Below, one piece after another: positions 16,492 to 24,683 of a DNA stretch of 64,000 nucleotides (its first letter is position 1; every line of letters starts with the position of its first letter). Position numbers and translations under genes: made by a program. Under the pieces are notes generated by a model. It searched no databases. It was not told where the DNA came from and saw only the letters and a list, made by a program, of their open reading frames with translations. The stretch comes from Pseudomonas sp. QS1027 (lineage in GTDB: Bacteria; Pseudomonadota; Gammaproteobacteria; Pseudomonadales; Pseudomonadaceae), in contig NZ_PHSU01000034.1 of assembly GCF_002814235.1 (NCBI RefSeq), positions 47,648-111,647 on the forward strand, in the 5' to 3' direction.

Positions 16492-16578
16492 GTTAATATC
16501 ATTCAGTTCCGAGCGTGGCTTTATTCATGATGGCGGCCGGCATGACAATCGGCAGCCCATCTTCATGGAGTTCACGTC

Positions 16579-17505
16579 ATGTCCAAGTCCATCGTTGCCG
16601 CGTTGCAAATCGGTTCCCTGCCGGGCGGCAAGGGCGACACCCTGGAGCAGATCCTCGGCTATGAGCGCGCGATCATCGAGTCCGGCGCCTGCCTGGTGGT
16701 GATGCCCGAAGCCTTGCTGGGCGGCTACCCCAAGGGCGAGACCTTCGGCACCCAGCTGGGTTATCGGCTGCCCGAGGGCCGTGAGGCCTTCGCCCGTTAT
16801 CACGCCAATGCCATCGATGTACCGGGCGCCGAGACCGATGCGCTGGCGCAACTGTCCGCCCGCACCGGGGCGAGCCTGGTGCTCGGGGTCATCGAGCGTG
16901 CAGGTTCTACCTTGTATTGCACGGTATTGTTCTTCGAGCCCCAGGGCGGGTTGGTGGCCAAACACCGCAAGCTGATGCCCACCGGCACCGAGCGGCTGAT
17001 CTGGGGCAAGGGCGATGGCTCGACCCTGCCGGTGGTGGAGGGCAAGGCCGGGCGGATCGGTTCGGCGGTGTGCTGGGAAAACTATATGCCGCTGTTGCGC
17101 ACGGCCATGTACGCCAAGGGCGTCGAGGTCTGGTGCGCGCCGACGGTGGATGAGCGGGAGATGTGGCAGGTGACGATGCGTCATATCGCCTGTGAGGGCC
17201 GCTGCTTTGTGGTTACGGCCTGCCAGGTCCAGCCTTCGCCGCAGGCGCTGGGTGTCGAGGTGGCCAACTGGCCGGCCGAACGTCCGTTGATCAACGGCGG
17301 CAGCCTGATTGTCGGGCCCATGGGCGAGGTGCTGGCCGGGCCATTGGTCGGCCAGGCCGGCCTGCTGACCGCGCAGATCGATACCGAGCAACTGGTTCGC
17401 GCCCGTTATGATTTTGACGTCACCGGCCACTATGCCCGCCCCGATGTGTTCGAGTTGCAGGTCGATGAGCGAGCCAAGCCCGGCGTGCGTTTTATCCAGG
17501 ACTGA
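16579..17505 (+). CDS. Nitrilase (carbon-nitrogen hydrolase)
   Basis: 308 aa. The catalytic triad of the nitrilase superfamily is visible: E44 in MPEALLGGYPKG, K131 in KHRKLMPTGTER and C165 in GSAVCWENYMPLLR. The CWEN sequence after the Cys places it with true nitrilases (aliphatic/aryl-acetonitrile type) rather than amidases, so it probably converts R-CN to R-COOH and ammonia, possibly with partial amide release. The start ATG 16579 is preceded by GGAG. It diverges from fpvR and lies between pyoverdine genes and an OmpA-like gene; a link to iron metabolism is only suggested by position. Substrate unknown. Confidence 0.88.
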   Translation: MSKSIVAALQIGSLPGGKGDTLEQILGYERAIIESGACLVVMPEALLGGYPKGETFGTQLGYRLPEGREAFARYHANAIDVPGAETDALAQLSARTGASLVLGVIERAGSTLYCTVLFFEPQGGLVAKHRKLMPTGTERLIWGKGDGSTLPVVEGKAGRIGSAVCWENYMPLLRTAMYAKGVEVWCAPTVDEREMWQVTMRHIACEGRCFVVTACQVQPSPQALGVEVANWPAERPLINGGSLIVGPMGEVLAGPLVGQAGLLTAQIDTEQLVRARYDFDVTGHYARPDVFELQVDERAKPGVRFIQD

Positions 17506-17640
17506 TCAACGCGGCACAGGCCTGTTCACGAGACATGGCAGCAGTCGTTCGGTGCTGAGTTCAGGGGTGTCCACAGGGGGTTCGGCTTACTTGTCGAGCG
17601 GAACAATACTTTGACACTCTGGGTGTTCATTGTCGTTATA

Positions 17641-17668
17641 TTGACGGTCGGCCACTATTACCTACACT
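17641..17668 (+). promoter_or_regulatory. Sigma-70-type promoter for OmpA-like gene
   Basis: TTGACG (17641-17646), 16-base spacer, TACACT (17663-17668), 65 bases before the ATG. The rest of the 227-base gap from 17506 shows no gene. Confidence 0.45.
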
Positions 17669-17732
17669 TGAGTATCACCTGCTACAGCATTTTTCGCAGT
17701 CCGTTGGTTTTTCTACGTTAAGGAGAAGACAA

Positions 17733-18506
17733 ATGGCACGCTCGAAAAAGTGGTGGTGGGGTTTACCGTTACTCGCTTTGCTGTGGTTGGCCGCTCTTTG
17801 GATAACAACGCCTGAAGTCGAACAGGATTTGCAGACCCGCGTGGGGAGTGCGATTGATAGTGCTCCCGTTGCTGTCGCCGGACGTGACGTGACCCTGCCC
17901 AATGCAACATCAAAAACCCGTGACACAGCCGGTCAAACCTATGGTGTCAGACAGGTGATCGGCACCCTGGGCGACGAGCCCGTGACACCGCCCGATAGCG
18001 ATATCGGCAGCCCTCCCGAAGTTGTCCCTCCCGCGCCGGCCGCACCGACGACCGGCGTTGTCGAGGAGCCCCAGGCCAATGCACAGAACTCAACCGGTGT
18101 TATTGATGCCAAGGCTTGCGAACAACAGTTCGACGCAGCCCTGAATCAATACAAAGTGCTGTTCGATACCGCCCAGGACATCTTGTCACCGGCTTCGCAA
18201 ACGGCGCTGGATGCGTTGGTGACCACGGCCAAACAGTGTCCCGACGAGCAGTTCGAAGTGGATGGCTACACCGACAACACCGGCAATGCTGCCTTCAACC
18301 TGGGACTTTCCAAGCGCCGGGCCGAAGCCGTGGTCACTTATCTGGCCAAACATGGCGTCACTGCGCAACACCTGAAAGCCGCGGGATTTGGCGAGGCTGA
18401 TCCGGTGGCGTCGAACGATACGCCGCAGGGCCAGGCACAAAATCGTCGGATAGAAATAAAGGTATCGGATGACAACGCTGTCACAGCCCCGACTGACGCT
18501 AAATAA
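17733..18506 (+). CDS. OmpA-family peptidoglycan-binding protein
   Basis: 257 aa with AAGGAG seven bases before ATG. One N-terminal membrane anchor (about residues 7-27, WWWGLPLLALLWLAALWI) is followed by a short BON-like stretch (TPEVEQDLQTRVGSAI), a Pro-rich linker (about 85-115) and a C-terminal OmpA domain from about 140. The OmpA domain shows FDTAQDILSPAS, VDGYTDNTGNAAFNLGLSKR and the Arg of NRRIEIKV, which bind diaminopimelate in peptidoglycan. The layout (anchor, Pro linker, OmpA) fits an inner-membrane protein reaching the cell wall. The next gene starts 15 bases downstream and is probably co-transcribed. Confidence 0.8.
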   Translation: MARSKKWWWGLPLLALLWLAALWITTPEVEQDLQTRVGSAIDSAPVAVAGRDVTLPNATSKTRDTAGQTYGVRQVIGTLGDEPVTPPDSDIGSPPEVVPPAPAAPTTGVVEEPQANAQNSTGVIDAKACEQQFDAALNQYKVLFDTAQDILSPASQTALDALVTTAKQCPDEQFEVDGYTDNTGNAAFNLGLSKRRAEAVVTYLAKHGVTAQHLKAAGFGEADPVASNDTPQGQAQNRRIEIKVSDDNAVTAPTDAK

Positions 18507-18521
18507 CCAGGAGCAACCATC

Positions 18522-19163
18522 ATGAGTTATTTATTTGAACAGTATTGGGGCTGGATGCTGATAGCCGGGATCCTGGGTTTGCTGGTGGGCTGGATCGTCA
18601 GTGAGACCGAGCGTCATGCCCGCTGGGTCGCCGGTTGGTTGCATGGGGCGTTATGGATCTTTGCCGTCGGTGTGGTGATCGCCGTGCTCAAGTTGTTACC
18701 GGGGCGTGCCGGCTTGTGGCTGGAAAGTGCCTTGCTGTTGTTTGCGGCTTACCTGGTCGGTTGCTGGTTCAGTGCCTGGGTTCACACCCTGCTGGCGGCC
18801 GATGCCGCCACCAGCACCACCGCTCCACAGCCTGGAACCCGGGCGGCGGCAATCGATGCCGCCGGGGTGGGCAGTCGTCCGCTGGTCATGGAAAAACCCA
18901 CCGGCGCCCTCGATAACCTGAAGCTGATTTCAGGGGTGGGTCATAAAAATGAAGCCGTGCTGCATGAGCTGGGTATTTACCGGTTTTCCCAGATTGCCCA
19001 ATGGACGGAGCCGCAGGTGCACTGGATAGAGCATTACTTCAGCTTTCCAGGGCGGGTCGAGCGCGAGGACTGGCGAGGCCAGGCACGGATACTGGCGCAA
19101 GGTATCGAGACCGAGTTTGCCAAGCGGGTGAGAAGAGGCGAGGTCGATACGTCTGAAGATTGA
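18522..19163 (+). CDS. Membrane protein with C-terminal helix-hairpin-helix domain
   Basis: 213 aa. Three hydrophobic segments (about residues 9-26, 39-59 and 66-90) are followed by an Ala/Thr-rich linker and a cytoplasmic domain beginning DNLKLISGVGHKNEAVLHEL and continuing GIYRFSQIAQWT. The ISGVG-(K)-x-x-x-L-x-x-L-G-I pattern is the helix-hairpin-helix fold found in 'predicted 5' DNA nuclease / flap-endonuclease-1-like' proteins and in ribosomal-L21-like extensions. No nuclease active site is evident. It forms a two-gene unit with the OmpA-like protein. Role unknown; binding of DNA or of another protein at the membrane is possible. Confidence 0.7.
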   Translation: MSYLFEQYWGWMLIAGILGLLVGWIVSETERHARWVAGWLHGALWIFAVGVVIAVLKLLPGRAGLWLESALLLFAAYLVGCWFSAWVHTLLAADAATSTTAPQPGTRAAAIDAAGVGSRPLVMEKPTGALDNLKLISGVGHKNEAVLHELGIYRFSQIAQWTEPQVHWIEHYFSFPGRVEREDWRGQARILAQGIETEFAKRVRRGEVDTSED

Positions 19164-19205
19164 TGCCCCTATGCCGTTGGGTGCGATCTCAGGCCTGGTC
19201 TAAAT

Positions 19206-19332
19206 TTGTGGCGAGCGGGCTTGCCCGCGTTGGGACGCGAAGCGGCCCTAAAACCAGAGAGCTCGGTCCATCAGGTAGGCTGAGATAGCCGGTTTTGCGA
19301 CTGCTTCGCAGCGAGCGCCCCGCTCGCCACAA
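19206..19332. repeat. REPIN-like inverted REP pair
   Basis: ttgtggcgagcgggcttgcc on the left is mirrored by gcgccccgctcgccacaa on the right, 127 bases end to end. This is a second REP class, different from the 'gtaggagcc' type. It fills most of the 315-base gap 19164-19478, where no gene is seen. Confidence 0.75.
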
Positions 19333-19478
19333 GATCGCGCTCGCCTCAAAAATCGTGCATCGGGCCTTGCCCCGCAACGCCTCCGCGCTGACTTCATCCA
19401 GGCCGCCGCGCTCCTGACAATTCCTGACAGGGGGCTCTGCTAAGCTGCGGCCCTTGATCCGGCCAGAGGTCGTCCACC

Positions 19479-20195
19479 GTGTCCCGCACTTCGCGTTTAC
19501 TCACCTTGCTCCAGGTATTGCGTGCCAAAAGCCGTCCGACCACCGCTGCGGCGCTGGCCTGCGAGCTGGAGATTTCCGAGCGTACGGTCTATCGCGATAT
19601 CGCCGAACTCACCGCCCTCGGCGCGCCGATCCAGGGTGAGGCGGGTGTCGGCTACATCCTGCGTAGTGGCTTGTTCCTGCCGCCGCTGATGCTCAATGCC
19701 GATGAAACCGAGGCCATTGTCCTTGGCCTGCAATATGTCGATCAGCGTGGCGACGAGGTGCTGAGCAAGGCCGCTTCCGATGCCCTGGCCAAGATCGCCG
19801 CGGTGCTGGCGCCGGCCGCCCAGGAGGCCCTGCGCAATCCGACCCTGCTGCCGGGGCCGCGTGGGTATGGCTACCCGGACAATGCCGTGCCGTTGAATGT
19901 GTTTCGCCAGGCCATTCGCGACCAGGCCAAGCTGCATATCGATTACGCCGATGTGCACCAGGTGCCCAGCCAGCGGCTGATCTGGCCCCTGGCCCTGGGT
20001 TTCATGAACGAGGCGCGGGTGGTGGTCGCCTGGTGTGAGTTGCGCCAGGCCTTCCGGACCTTTCGCACCGACCGTATCGCCGCGGCCCGGGAGCAGGGCG
20101 AGCGTTATCCGGGCCGGCGCAGCGACCTGCTGAGGCAATGGCGCAAGCTGTTCGACCAGGACGAACACGAGCGCTTCACTCCTGACAAGAATTGA
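19479..20195 (+). CDS. YafY-type HTH/WYL-domain transcriptional regulator
   Basis: 238 aa from GTG 19479. The N-terminal HTH_11 helix-turn-helix (residues about 1-55) reads LLTLLQVLRAKSRPTTAAAL and SERTVYRDIAELTALGAPI. The WYL domain follows at about 135-205 (IDYADVHQVPSQRLIWPLAL, FRTFRTDRIAAA); the motif itself is degenerate. This is the usual single-gene transcriptional regulator type near small SnoaL or glyoxalase-type genes in pseudomonads. The next gene begins 55 bases downstream and encodes a SnoaL-like protein that may be in the same unit. Ligand unknown. Confidence 0.85.
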   Translation: MSRTSRLLTLLQVLRAKSRPTTAAALACELEISERTVYRDIAELTALGAPIQGEAGVGYILRSGLFLPPLMLNADETEAIVLGLQYVDQRGDEVLSKAASDALAKIAAVLAPAAQEALRNPTLLPGPRGYGYPDNAVPLNVFRQAIRDQAKLHIDYADVHQVPSQRLIWPLALGFMNEARVVVAWCELRQAFRTFRTDRIAAAREQGERYPGRRSDLLRQWRKLFDQDEHERFTPDKN

Positions 20196-20250
20196 CGGAG
20201 CGCTGTTCTAGGATGGCTCCACCTTCTACCAGCAAGGAGCTGTGAACAGC

Positions 20251-20592
20251 ATGACCACTCAAACTTCGGTGCTCGCCCCGGCCATCGAGGCCTATATCAG
20301 CGCCGCCAATGCCCGCGACAGTTCGACGGTGGCGAGTTTCTTCGCCGAAGACGCGAATGTCTTCGATGAAGGCCATCATCGGGTCGGCACCCTCGCCATC
20401 GCCCAGTGGATGGATGAAACCGCGCGTAAATACCAGCCACGGGTCGAAGTCCTCGACGTGGCGCAACGCACCGGCAAAGTGCTGGTCAAGCAACTGGTCT
20501 CGGGGACGTTCCCTGGCGGCTCGGTGGAGTTGCGCTACGTGTTCCGGCTCAACGAGCAGGGCAAGATCGCCCGGTTGGATATTTCCCTCTAG
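20251..20592 (+). CDS. SnoaL-like / NTF2-fold small protein
   Basis: 113 aa from ATG 20251 (AGGAG 11 bases upstream; GTG 20242 is an in-frame alternative but sits too close to it). The sequence shows the alpha+beta cone of the SnoaL/NTF2 group: IEAYISAANARDSSTVASFF, then AEDANVFDEGHHRVG and the paired strands VLVKQLVSGTFPGGSVELRY ending GKIARLDI. Members include ketosteroid-isomerase-like enzymes, but many small ones have no known activity. Located between the WYL regulator and zapE. Confidence 0.75.
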   Translation: MTTQTSVLAPAIEAYISAANARDSSTVASFFAEDANVFDEGHHRVGTLAIAQWMDETARKYQPRVEVLDVAQRTGKVLVKQLVSGTFPGGSVELRYVFRLNEQGKIARLDISL

Positions 20593-20639
20593 GACAAGCT
20601 GGCATACTGCGAGCCCCGGTTGCGAGCCTGCACGACGCC

Positions 20640-21770
20640 ATGACTGTCGATTCTCCCCTGAGTGCCTACCGCGCGGCCGTCGAGCAGCGCGGCTTTCTCC
20701 ATGACCCGGCCCAATGGCAGGCGGTGCAGGCCTTGCAGCGCTGCCACGAGGCGTTGCACCGGGGCCAGGTTCCGCAGGGCGTTTACCTCTGGGGGCCGGT
20801 CGGGCGTGGCAAGACCTGGCTGATGGATCAATTCCACCAGACCTTGCGCGTGCCGTCGCGACGCCAGCATTTCCATCACTTCATGGGCTGGGTGCACCAG
20901 CGCTCGTTCCAGCTCAGCGGCATCGCCGACCCGCTGCGGGCCCTGGCCCGTGAGCTGGCCGCAGAGGTCCGGGTGCTGTGTTTCGATGAGCTGTTCGTCA
21001 ACGATATCGGCGATGCGATCATCCTCGGCCGGCTGTTCCAGGTGATGTTCGACGAGGGCGTGGTGATCGTTGCCACTTCCAACCAGCCACCGCGGCAGCT
21101 CTATGCCGATGGCTTCAATCGCGAGCGGTTCCTGCCGGCGATTGCCGCCATCGAGCAGCATATGGAGGTGGTGGATGTCGATGGCGGCGAGGATCATCGT
21201 CTGCATCCGGGGACCGGCGTCCAGCGTTACTGGGTCGAGCCCGAGGAGCAATCGGCGGCGTTGGCCGAGGCGTTCAAGGCGCTGACGGCCGGGCAGCCGC
21301 TGTCCGCCGAACCGGTCGCCATGGGCTATCGGACCCTGGCGGTGGTGCAGGCTTCACCGACGGTGCTCTGGTGCCGCTATGCCGAGCTGTGCGAGCAGCC
21401 CCTGGCGGCCATGGACTTCATGGCGCTGTGTGATCGTTACACGGCGATTTTCCTCAGCGAGGTGCCGAACCTCAGTGCCCGCCAGCGTTCCGGACGGATC
21501 GCCCGTGGCACCGAAGACGCGGCGCAGCGTGTCGATGCCGGGGACCGCGAATTGCCGCAGTTGTCGGTCCACGACGATAGCGTGCGGCGCTTTATCGCCC
21601 TGGTGGACGAGTGCTACGACCGCAAGGTGCCGCTGTATATAGCCGCCCAGGTGCCGCTGGATGAGCTGTACACCGAAGGCTACCTGGCGTTCCCGTTCCG
21701 TCGCACCCTCAGTCGTTTGCGCGAGATGCAATTGCAGCGTTTCGGCCAGGCATCTGCCGGTCCTGAATAA
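20640..21770 (+). CDS. zapE: Cell-division ATPase ZapE (AFG1-like)
   Basis: 376 aa. Walker A GPVGRGKT is at about residues 52-59 and Walker B VLCFDE at 112-117, followed by the family's DIGDAIILGRLFQVMF and TSNQPPRQLYADGFNRERFL. The C-terminal end (PLYIAAQVPLDELYTEG, then AFPFRRTLSRLREMQ) is typical of AFG1/ZapE proteins, which act on FtsZ rings and on membrane-protein turnover. Length is normal. It is the last gene before the low-oxygen cluster and seems to stand alone. Confidence 0.9.
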   Translation: MTVDSPLSAYRAAVEQRGFLHDPAQWQAVQALQRCHEALHRGQVPQGVYLWGPVGRGKTWLMDQFHQTLRVPSRRQHFHHFMGWVHQRSFQLSGIADPLRALARELAAEVRVLCFDELFVNDIGDAIILGRLFQVMFDEGVVIVATSNQPPRQLYADGFNRERFLPAIAAIEQHMEVVDVDGGEDHRLHPGTGVQRYWVEPEEQSAALAEAFKALTAGQPLSAEPVAMGYRTLAVVQASPTVLWCRYAELCEQPLAAMDFMALCDRYTAIFLSEVPNLSARQRSGRIARGTEDAAQRVDAGDRELPQLSVHDDSVRRFIALVDECYDRKVPLYIAAQVPLDELYTEGYLAFPFRRTLSRLREMQLQRFGQASAGPE

Positions 21771-21785
21771 GGCTGCCGGTGCGCC

Positions 21786-21799
21786 TTGATGTAAATCAA
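21786..21799 (+). promoter_or_regulatory. ANR/FNR box before first universal stress gene
   Basis: TTGAT-GTAA-ATCAA, a perfect match to the FNR/ANR consensus TTGAT-N4-ATCAA, 127 bases before the start at 21926. Confidence 0.8.
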
Positions 21800-21925
21800 G
21801 CCTGTGCGGCCGGCGCGCGCCATCATGCATGCAATGTCCCGATCTCCCGATGATGGCGAGATTTGCCCGGTGCTCGTCAACCAGTGCCGCTGTGGGCCGG
21901 GACCCTGTTGCTCCAGAGGTGCGCC

Positions 21926-22840
21926 ATGTCCGACTACCACCGTATTCTGCTGCTGGCTCCCGCCGAGATGAACCGCAGCCCCGCCTTCGAGCGGGCTACC
22001 GAGCTGGCCCTGTCCACGGGGGCCGCCTTGTATATCCTGGCCTTCGCCTATGTCCCGAGTCTTGACGGGGTCACGCTGTTCGATCAGAAAGCCATGACCC
22101 AGGCCCGCGAGGGCTATCTGGACCTGCATCGCCGCTGGCTGCACCAGGAGGCGGATCGTCTGCGTGGTCGGGGCCTGGATGTGAGCTGCAATATTTTCTG
22201 GCAGCATCATCCGTTGCAACTCATTCTCGAGTACGTCCGCGACCTGGAGATCGACCTGCTGATCAAGGATGTCCACCTGGAGTCGGGGCTCAAGCGACTG
22301 TTCGCCACACCGCTGGACTGGCAGTTGTTGCGCGATTGCCCGGTGCCCGTGCATCTGGTGGCCGGCGAGACCCGGCCGTTGCCGCGCCATGTCCTGGTAG
22401 CGGTGGACCTGGGCGGGGAAAAGTCCGAGGAGCGCTTCAACGACACACTGGTCCGGGCGGGGCAGGCGTTTGCCCGGCAATGCGCGGCGACGTTCAGCCT
22501 GGTGCATGTGCATGACAAGTCCCGTTCCTATATCCACGAAATGGGCTGGGGCACCTTGCCGATGGCCGAAGGCCTGGAAATGGCCAGCCGTGCCGATGAG
22601 CAACAGGGGTTCAAGGCCCTGGCGGAGCGCAACGGGGTCGCGAAGACCCAGCGGCATTTTCTCACAGGGTCGGTTATCGACGCCCTTGGCGCTTTCGTCG
22701 AGCACAACGCGGTGGATGTCATGGTGATGGGCACCCGCCATTCCCACGGCCTGGACAGCATCCTCGGCAGTACGGCGGAAAATGTCCTGTATCGCAGTAC
22801 CTGCAGCCTCCTGACCCTGAGCCCGGAGTGCACGGCCTGA
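21926..22840 (+). CDS. Universal stress protein (tandem UspA domains)
   Basis: 304 aa from ATG 21926 (AGAGG upstream). Two UspA-like domains: residues 1-145 (YHRILLLAPAEMNRSPAFER, ending CPVPVHLV) and 150-304 (RHVLVAVDLGGEKSEERFND, ending VMVMGTRHSHGLDSILGSTA). The second keeps the ATP-binding pattern G-x2-G/H-x9-G-(S/T); the first is degenerate. This is the UspE-like double form. A perfect ANR box lies upstream, as for the paralogue at 24684, so it is probably induced at low oxygen to help survival under anaerobic starvation. Confidence 0.88.
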   Translation: MSDYHRILLLAPAEMNRSPAFERATELALSTGAALYILAFAYVPSLDGVTLFDQKAMTQAREGYLDLHRRWLHQEADRLRGRGLDVSCNIFWQHHPLQLILEYVRDLEIDLLIKDVHLESGLKRLFATPLDWQLLRDCPVPVHLVAGETRPLPRHVLVAVDLGGEKSEERFNDTLVRAGQAFARQCAATFSLVHVHDKSRSYIHEMGWGTLPMAEGLEMASRADEQQGFKALAERNGVAKTQRHFLTGSVIDALGAFVEHNAVDVMVMGTRHSHGLDSILGSTAENVLYRSTCSLLTLSPECTA

Positions 22841-22881
22841 ACAGGCGTCTGGCGCGGATCGGTCCGCGCCAGGGGGGGCGA

Positions 22882-23451
22882 TCAGGATTGCAGCGACAAC
22901 CGATGAATAACCTGGGTTGCATCGTCGGGATCGCGTTCGCGGCTGAAGTGCAGGGCGTCGGCCAACGCCCGCATGTGGGTGTTGGAAGCACTGTCGATGG
23001 AGTACATTCGCTTGAAGTGATTCAGGCGTGCCGTGGCGATCAGGTGGTTCATCAAGCGTGTGCCCAGGCCGCGCTGTTGCCAGTCATCGGCAACGGTAAT
23101 GGCGCACTCGCATTCGTGTTCGACGCCCGAGGCCGCATAGCGGCTGATTCCGACTTCCAGCAACAGGCCATTGTCATGGGCCAGGGCCACGTAGGCGACG
23201 CGGTTGTGCGCGTCGACATCCATCAGTTGATCCATCAAGCTGGTACCGGGCTCAACGATTTCTCCCAGAAAACGCTGATGGCGCGATTCCGGGGACAGCC
23301 GCAGGATAAAAGCTTTTTCCCGCTCCCGGTCCTCGGCGCGCAGGGGCCTGATCAGGACCGGAGTACCGTCCTGCAGGGTTTCGATCCAGTGTTCGCCTGT
23401 CACGGAGGGAAAGCCGGGCGGGGACAGGGTGGGGCTATTGAGGTCGGGCAT
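22882..23451 (-). CDS. GNAT acetyltransferase in low-oxygen cluster
   Basis: 189 aa. The GNAT fold is clear: IRPLRAEDREREKAFILRLS at the start, the motif A loop VADDWQQRGLGTRLMNHLIA (Q/R-x-x-G-x-G/A acetyl-CoA pyrophosphate loop), then a final segment MRALADALHFSRERDPDDA. Proteins with this N-terminus resemble the free-standing acetyltransferase domain of Pat-type protein acetyltransferases. It lies between a universal stress gene and an FNR-type regulator and is preceded on its own strand by a near-perfect ANR box at 23529, so regulation by low oxygen is likely. Substrate unknown. Confidence 0.82.
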   Translation of the reverse strand: MPDLNSPTLSPPGFPSVTGEHWIETLQDGTPVLIRPLRAEDREREKAFILRLSPESRHQRFLGEIVEPGTSLMDQLMDVDAHNRVAYVALAHDNGLLLEVGISRYAASGVEHECECAITVADDWQQRGLGTRLMNHLIATARLNHFKRMYSIDSASNTHMRALADALHFSRERDPDDATQVIHRLSLQS

Positions 23452-23528
23452 GATCAGAACTCCTCGAACAGGTACGGTCGTAGGCCGGTATCGGTGTTCT
23501 TTTTCTACGCCACGGCGGGTGTTCGCGT

Positions 23529-23542
23529 TTGATTCAAGTCAA
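23529..23542 (-). promoter_or_regulatory. ANR/FNR box (one mismatch) before GNAT gene
   Basis: On the minus strand TTGAC-TTGA-ATCAA, nine of ten positions of the consensus, 78 bases upstream of the acetyltransferase start. It also overlaps the downstream end of the regulator gene region. Confidence 0.6.
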
Positions 23543-23562
23543 GCCCGGGCACAACGGCCTGG

Positions 23563-24318
23563 CTACAGCGGTTTGGCCTGCTGGCTGCAACCGGCGATCA
23601 GCGCCTTCAAGCCTCCCACGTCAAGGATCCGCACCTCCCGTGCATGGACCTCCAGCAGGCCCAGCTCCCGCAGCCGGGCGATCCCGCGGCTGATGGTTTC
23701 CAGGCGCAGGCCCAGGTAGGAGCCGATTTCTTCACGGCGCATTCTCAGGACGAAGCTGAAGGGCGAGTAACCGCGCAAGGACAAGCGTTGCGAGAGGTTG
23801 AGAAAAAACGCCGCGAGACGCTCATCCGAATTCATATTGCCCATCATCAGCAGCAGGCTGTGGTCCCTGACGATTTCCCGGCTCATCAGTTTGTTCAGGT
23901 TGTGCTGCAGGGAGGGCAGGTCCCGGGACAAGCGTTCCAACTGCGAGAAATGGATCGGGCAGACTTCGCTGTCCTCCAGCGCCACGGCATTGCAGGCGTG
24001 GCGGTCCTCGCTGATGGCATCCATGCCGAGCATTTCCCCGGTCATCTGAAAGCCGGTGACCTGCTCGCGGCCATCTTCCGAGGTCAGGGTGGTCTTGAAA
24101 AAGCCCAGGCGTACCGCGTACAGGGCATGCAGGGGATCGCCCTGGCGGTAGAGGGTGTTGCCTTTCTTGATCCTGACACGCTGGACGATCAGGTCGTCCA
24201 GGCGTTTGACTTCGGAATCGTTCAAGCCCAGGGGCAGACACAGCTCCAGCACGCTGCAATTGGCACAGGCTGACTTCAGGCTCGCGGGTTTGAGCTTGAG
24301 GTCGTCGCAATCGTTCAT
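23563..24318 (-). CDS. FNR/ANR-family oxygen-sensing transcriptional regulator (paralogue)
   Basis: 251 aa from ATG 24318 (GAGG upstream; longer frame rejected). Cysteines for a [4Fe-4S] cluster are in place: C18-x2-C21-x5-C27 plus C109, compared with C20, C23, C29 and C122 in E. coli FNR. A cyclic-nucleotide-like beta-roll (about 40-150) and a C-terminal Crp-type helix-turn-helix (REEIGSYLGLRLETISRGIA) follow. The E-x3-S-R recognition helix fits binding to TTGAT half-sites. It differs from standard ANR in its N-terminus and elsewhere, so it is probably an FnrB/FnrC-type paralogue. Three FNR-like boxes lie upstream. Confidence 0.87.
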   Translation of the reverse strand: MNDCDDLKLKPASLKSACANCSVLELCLPLGLNDSEVKRLDDLIVQRVRIKKGNTLYRQGDPLHALYAVRLGFFKTTLTSEDGREQVTGFQMTGEMLGMDAISEDRHACNAVALEDSEVCPIHFSQLERLSRDLPSLQHNLNKLMSREIVRDHSLLLMMGNMNSDERLAAFFLNLSQRLSLRGYSPFSFVLRMRREEIGSYLGLRLETISRGIARLRELGLLEVHAREVRILDVGGLKALIAGCSQQAKPL

Positions 24319-24416
24319 GGGGATTCCTCTGTATCGGAAAAGGAGAGGTCCACCTCGGGCAAGCACACCGATACAGCAGGGCCAGTCGGACCAGCCTAGC
24401 AGGTACGGAGGGCGGC

Positions 24417-24430
24417 TTGAGATAAATCAG
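24417..24430 (-). promoter_or_regulatory. Degenerate ANR/FNR box nearest the regulator gene
   Basis: TTGAG-ATAA-ATCAG, eight of ten consensus positions, 99 bases upstream of the FNR-type gene. It could mediate autoregulation. Confidence 0.4.
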
Positions 24431-24466
24431 GCCACGGCCTTGTTTCGTCCCGCCCTGGGCGGCGGT

Positions 24467-24480
24467 TTGATACAGATCAA
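24467..24480 (+). promoter_or_regulatory. ANR/FNR box in divergent control region
   Basis: TTGAT-ACAG-ATCAA, a perfect match, in the 365-base gap 24319-24683 between the regulator and the second universal stress gene. It could serve either direction. Confidence 0.75.
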
Positions 24481-24539
24481 GCCGAGGCCGCGCGGGGCGA
24501 GTGCGCTGACTACCGGGCGAGCAGGCAAGCCGTCGGCAC

Positions 24540-24553
24540 TTGATGTAAATCAA
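24540..24553 (+). promoter_or_regulatory. ANR/FNR box before second universal stress gene
   Basis: TTGAT-GTAA-ATCAA, perfect and identical to the box at 21786, 130 bases before the start at 24684. The equal spacing to both stress genes suggests a duplicated promoter. The rest of the gap holds no gene. Confidence 0.8.
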
Positions 24554-24683
24554 GGCCCGGTCGGCTGGGCGTCGCAGAATCGAGGATGACCGACTCTCTT
24601 CGGGCGGACACTTTCAATCCTTGTCTTGTGAAGGCACCGCCCGCTATCCGGAGCGCCGAACGTCCTGCCCTTGGAGGTGTGTC

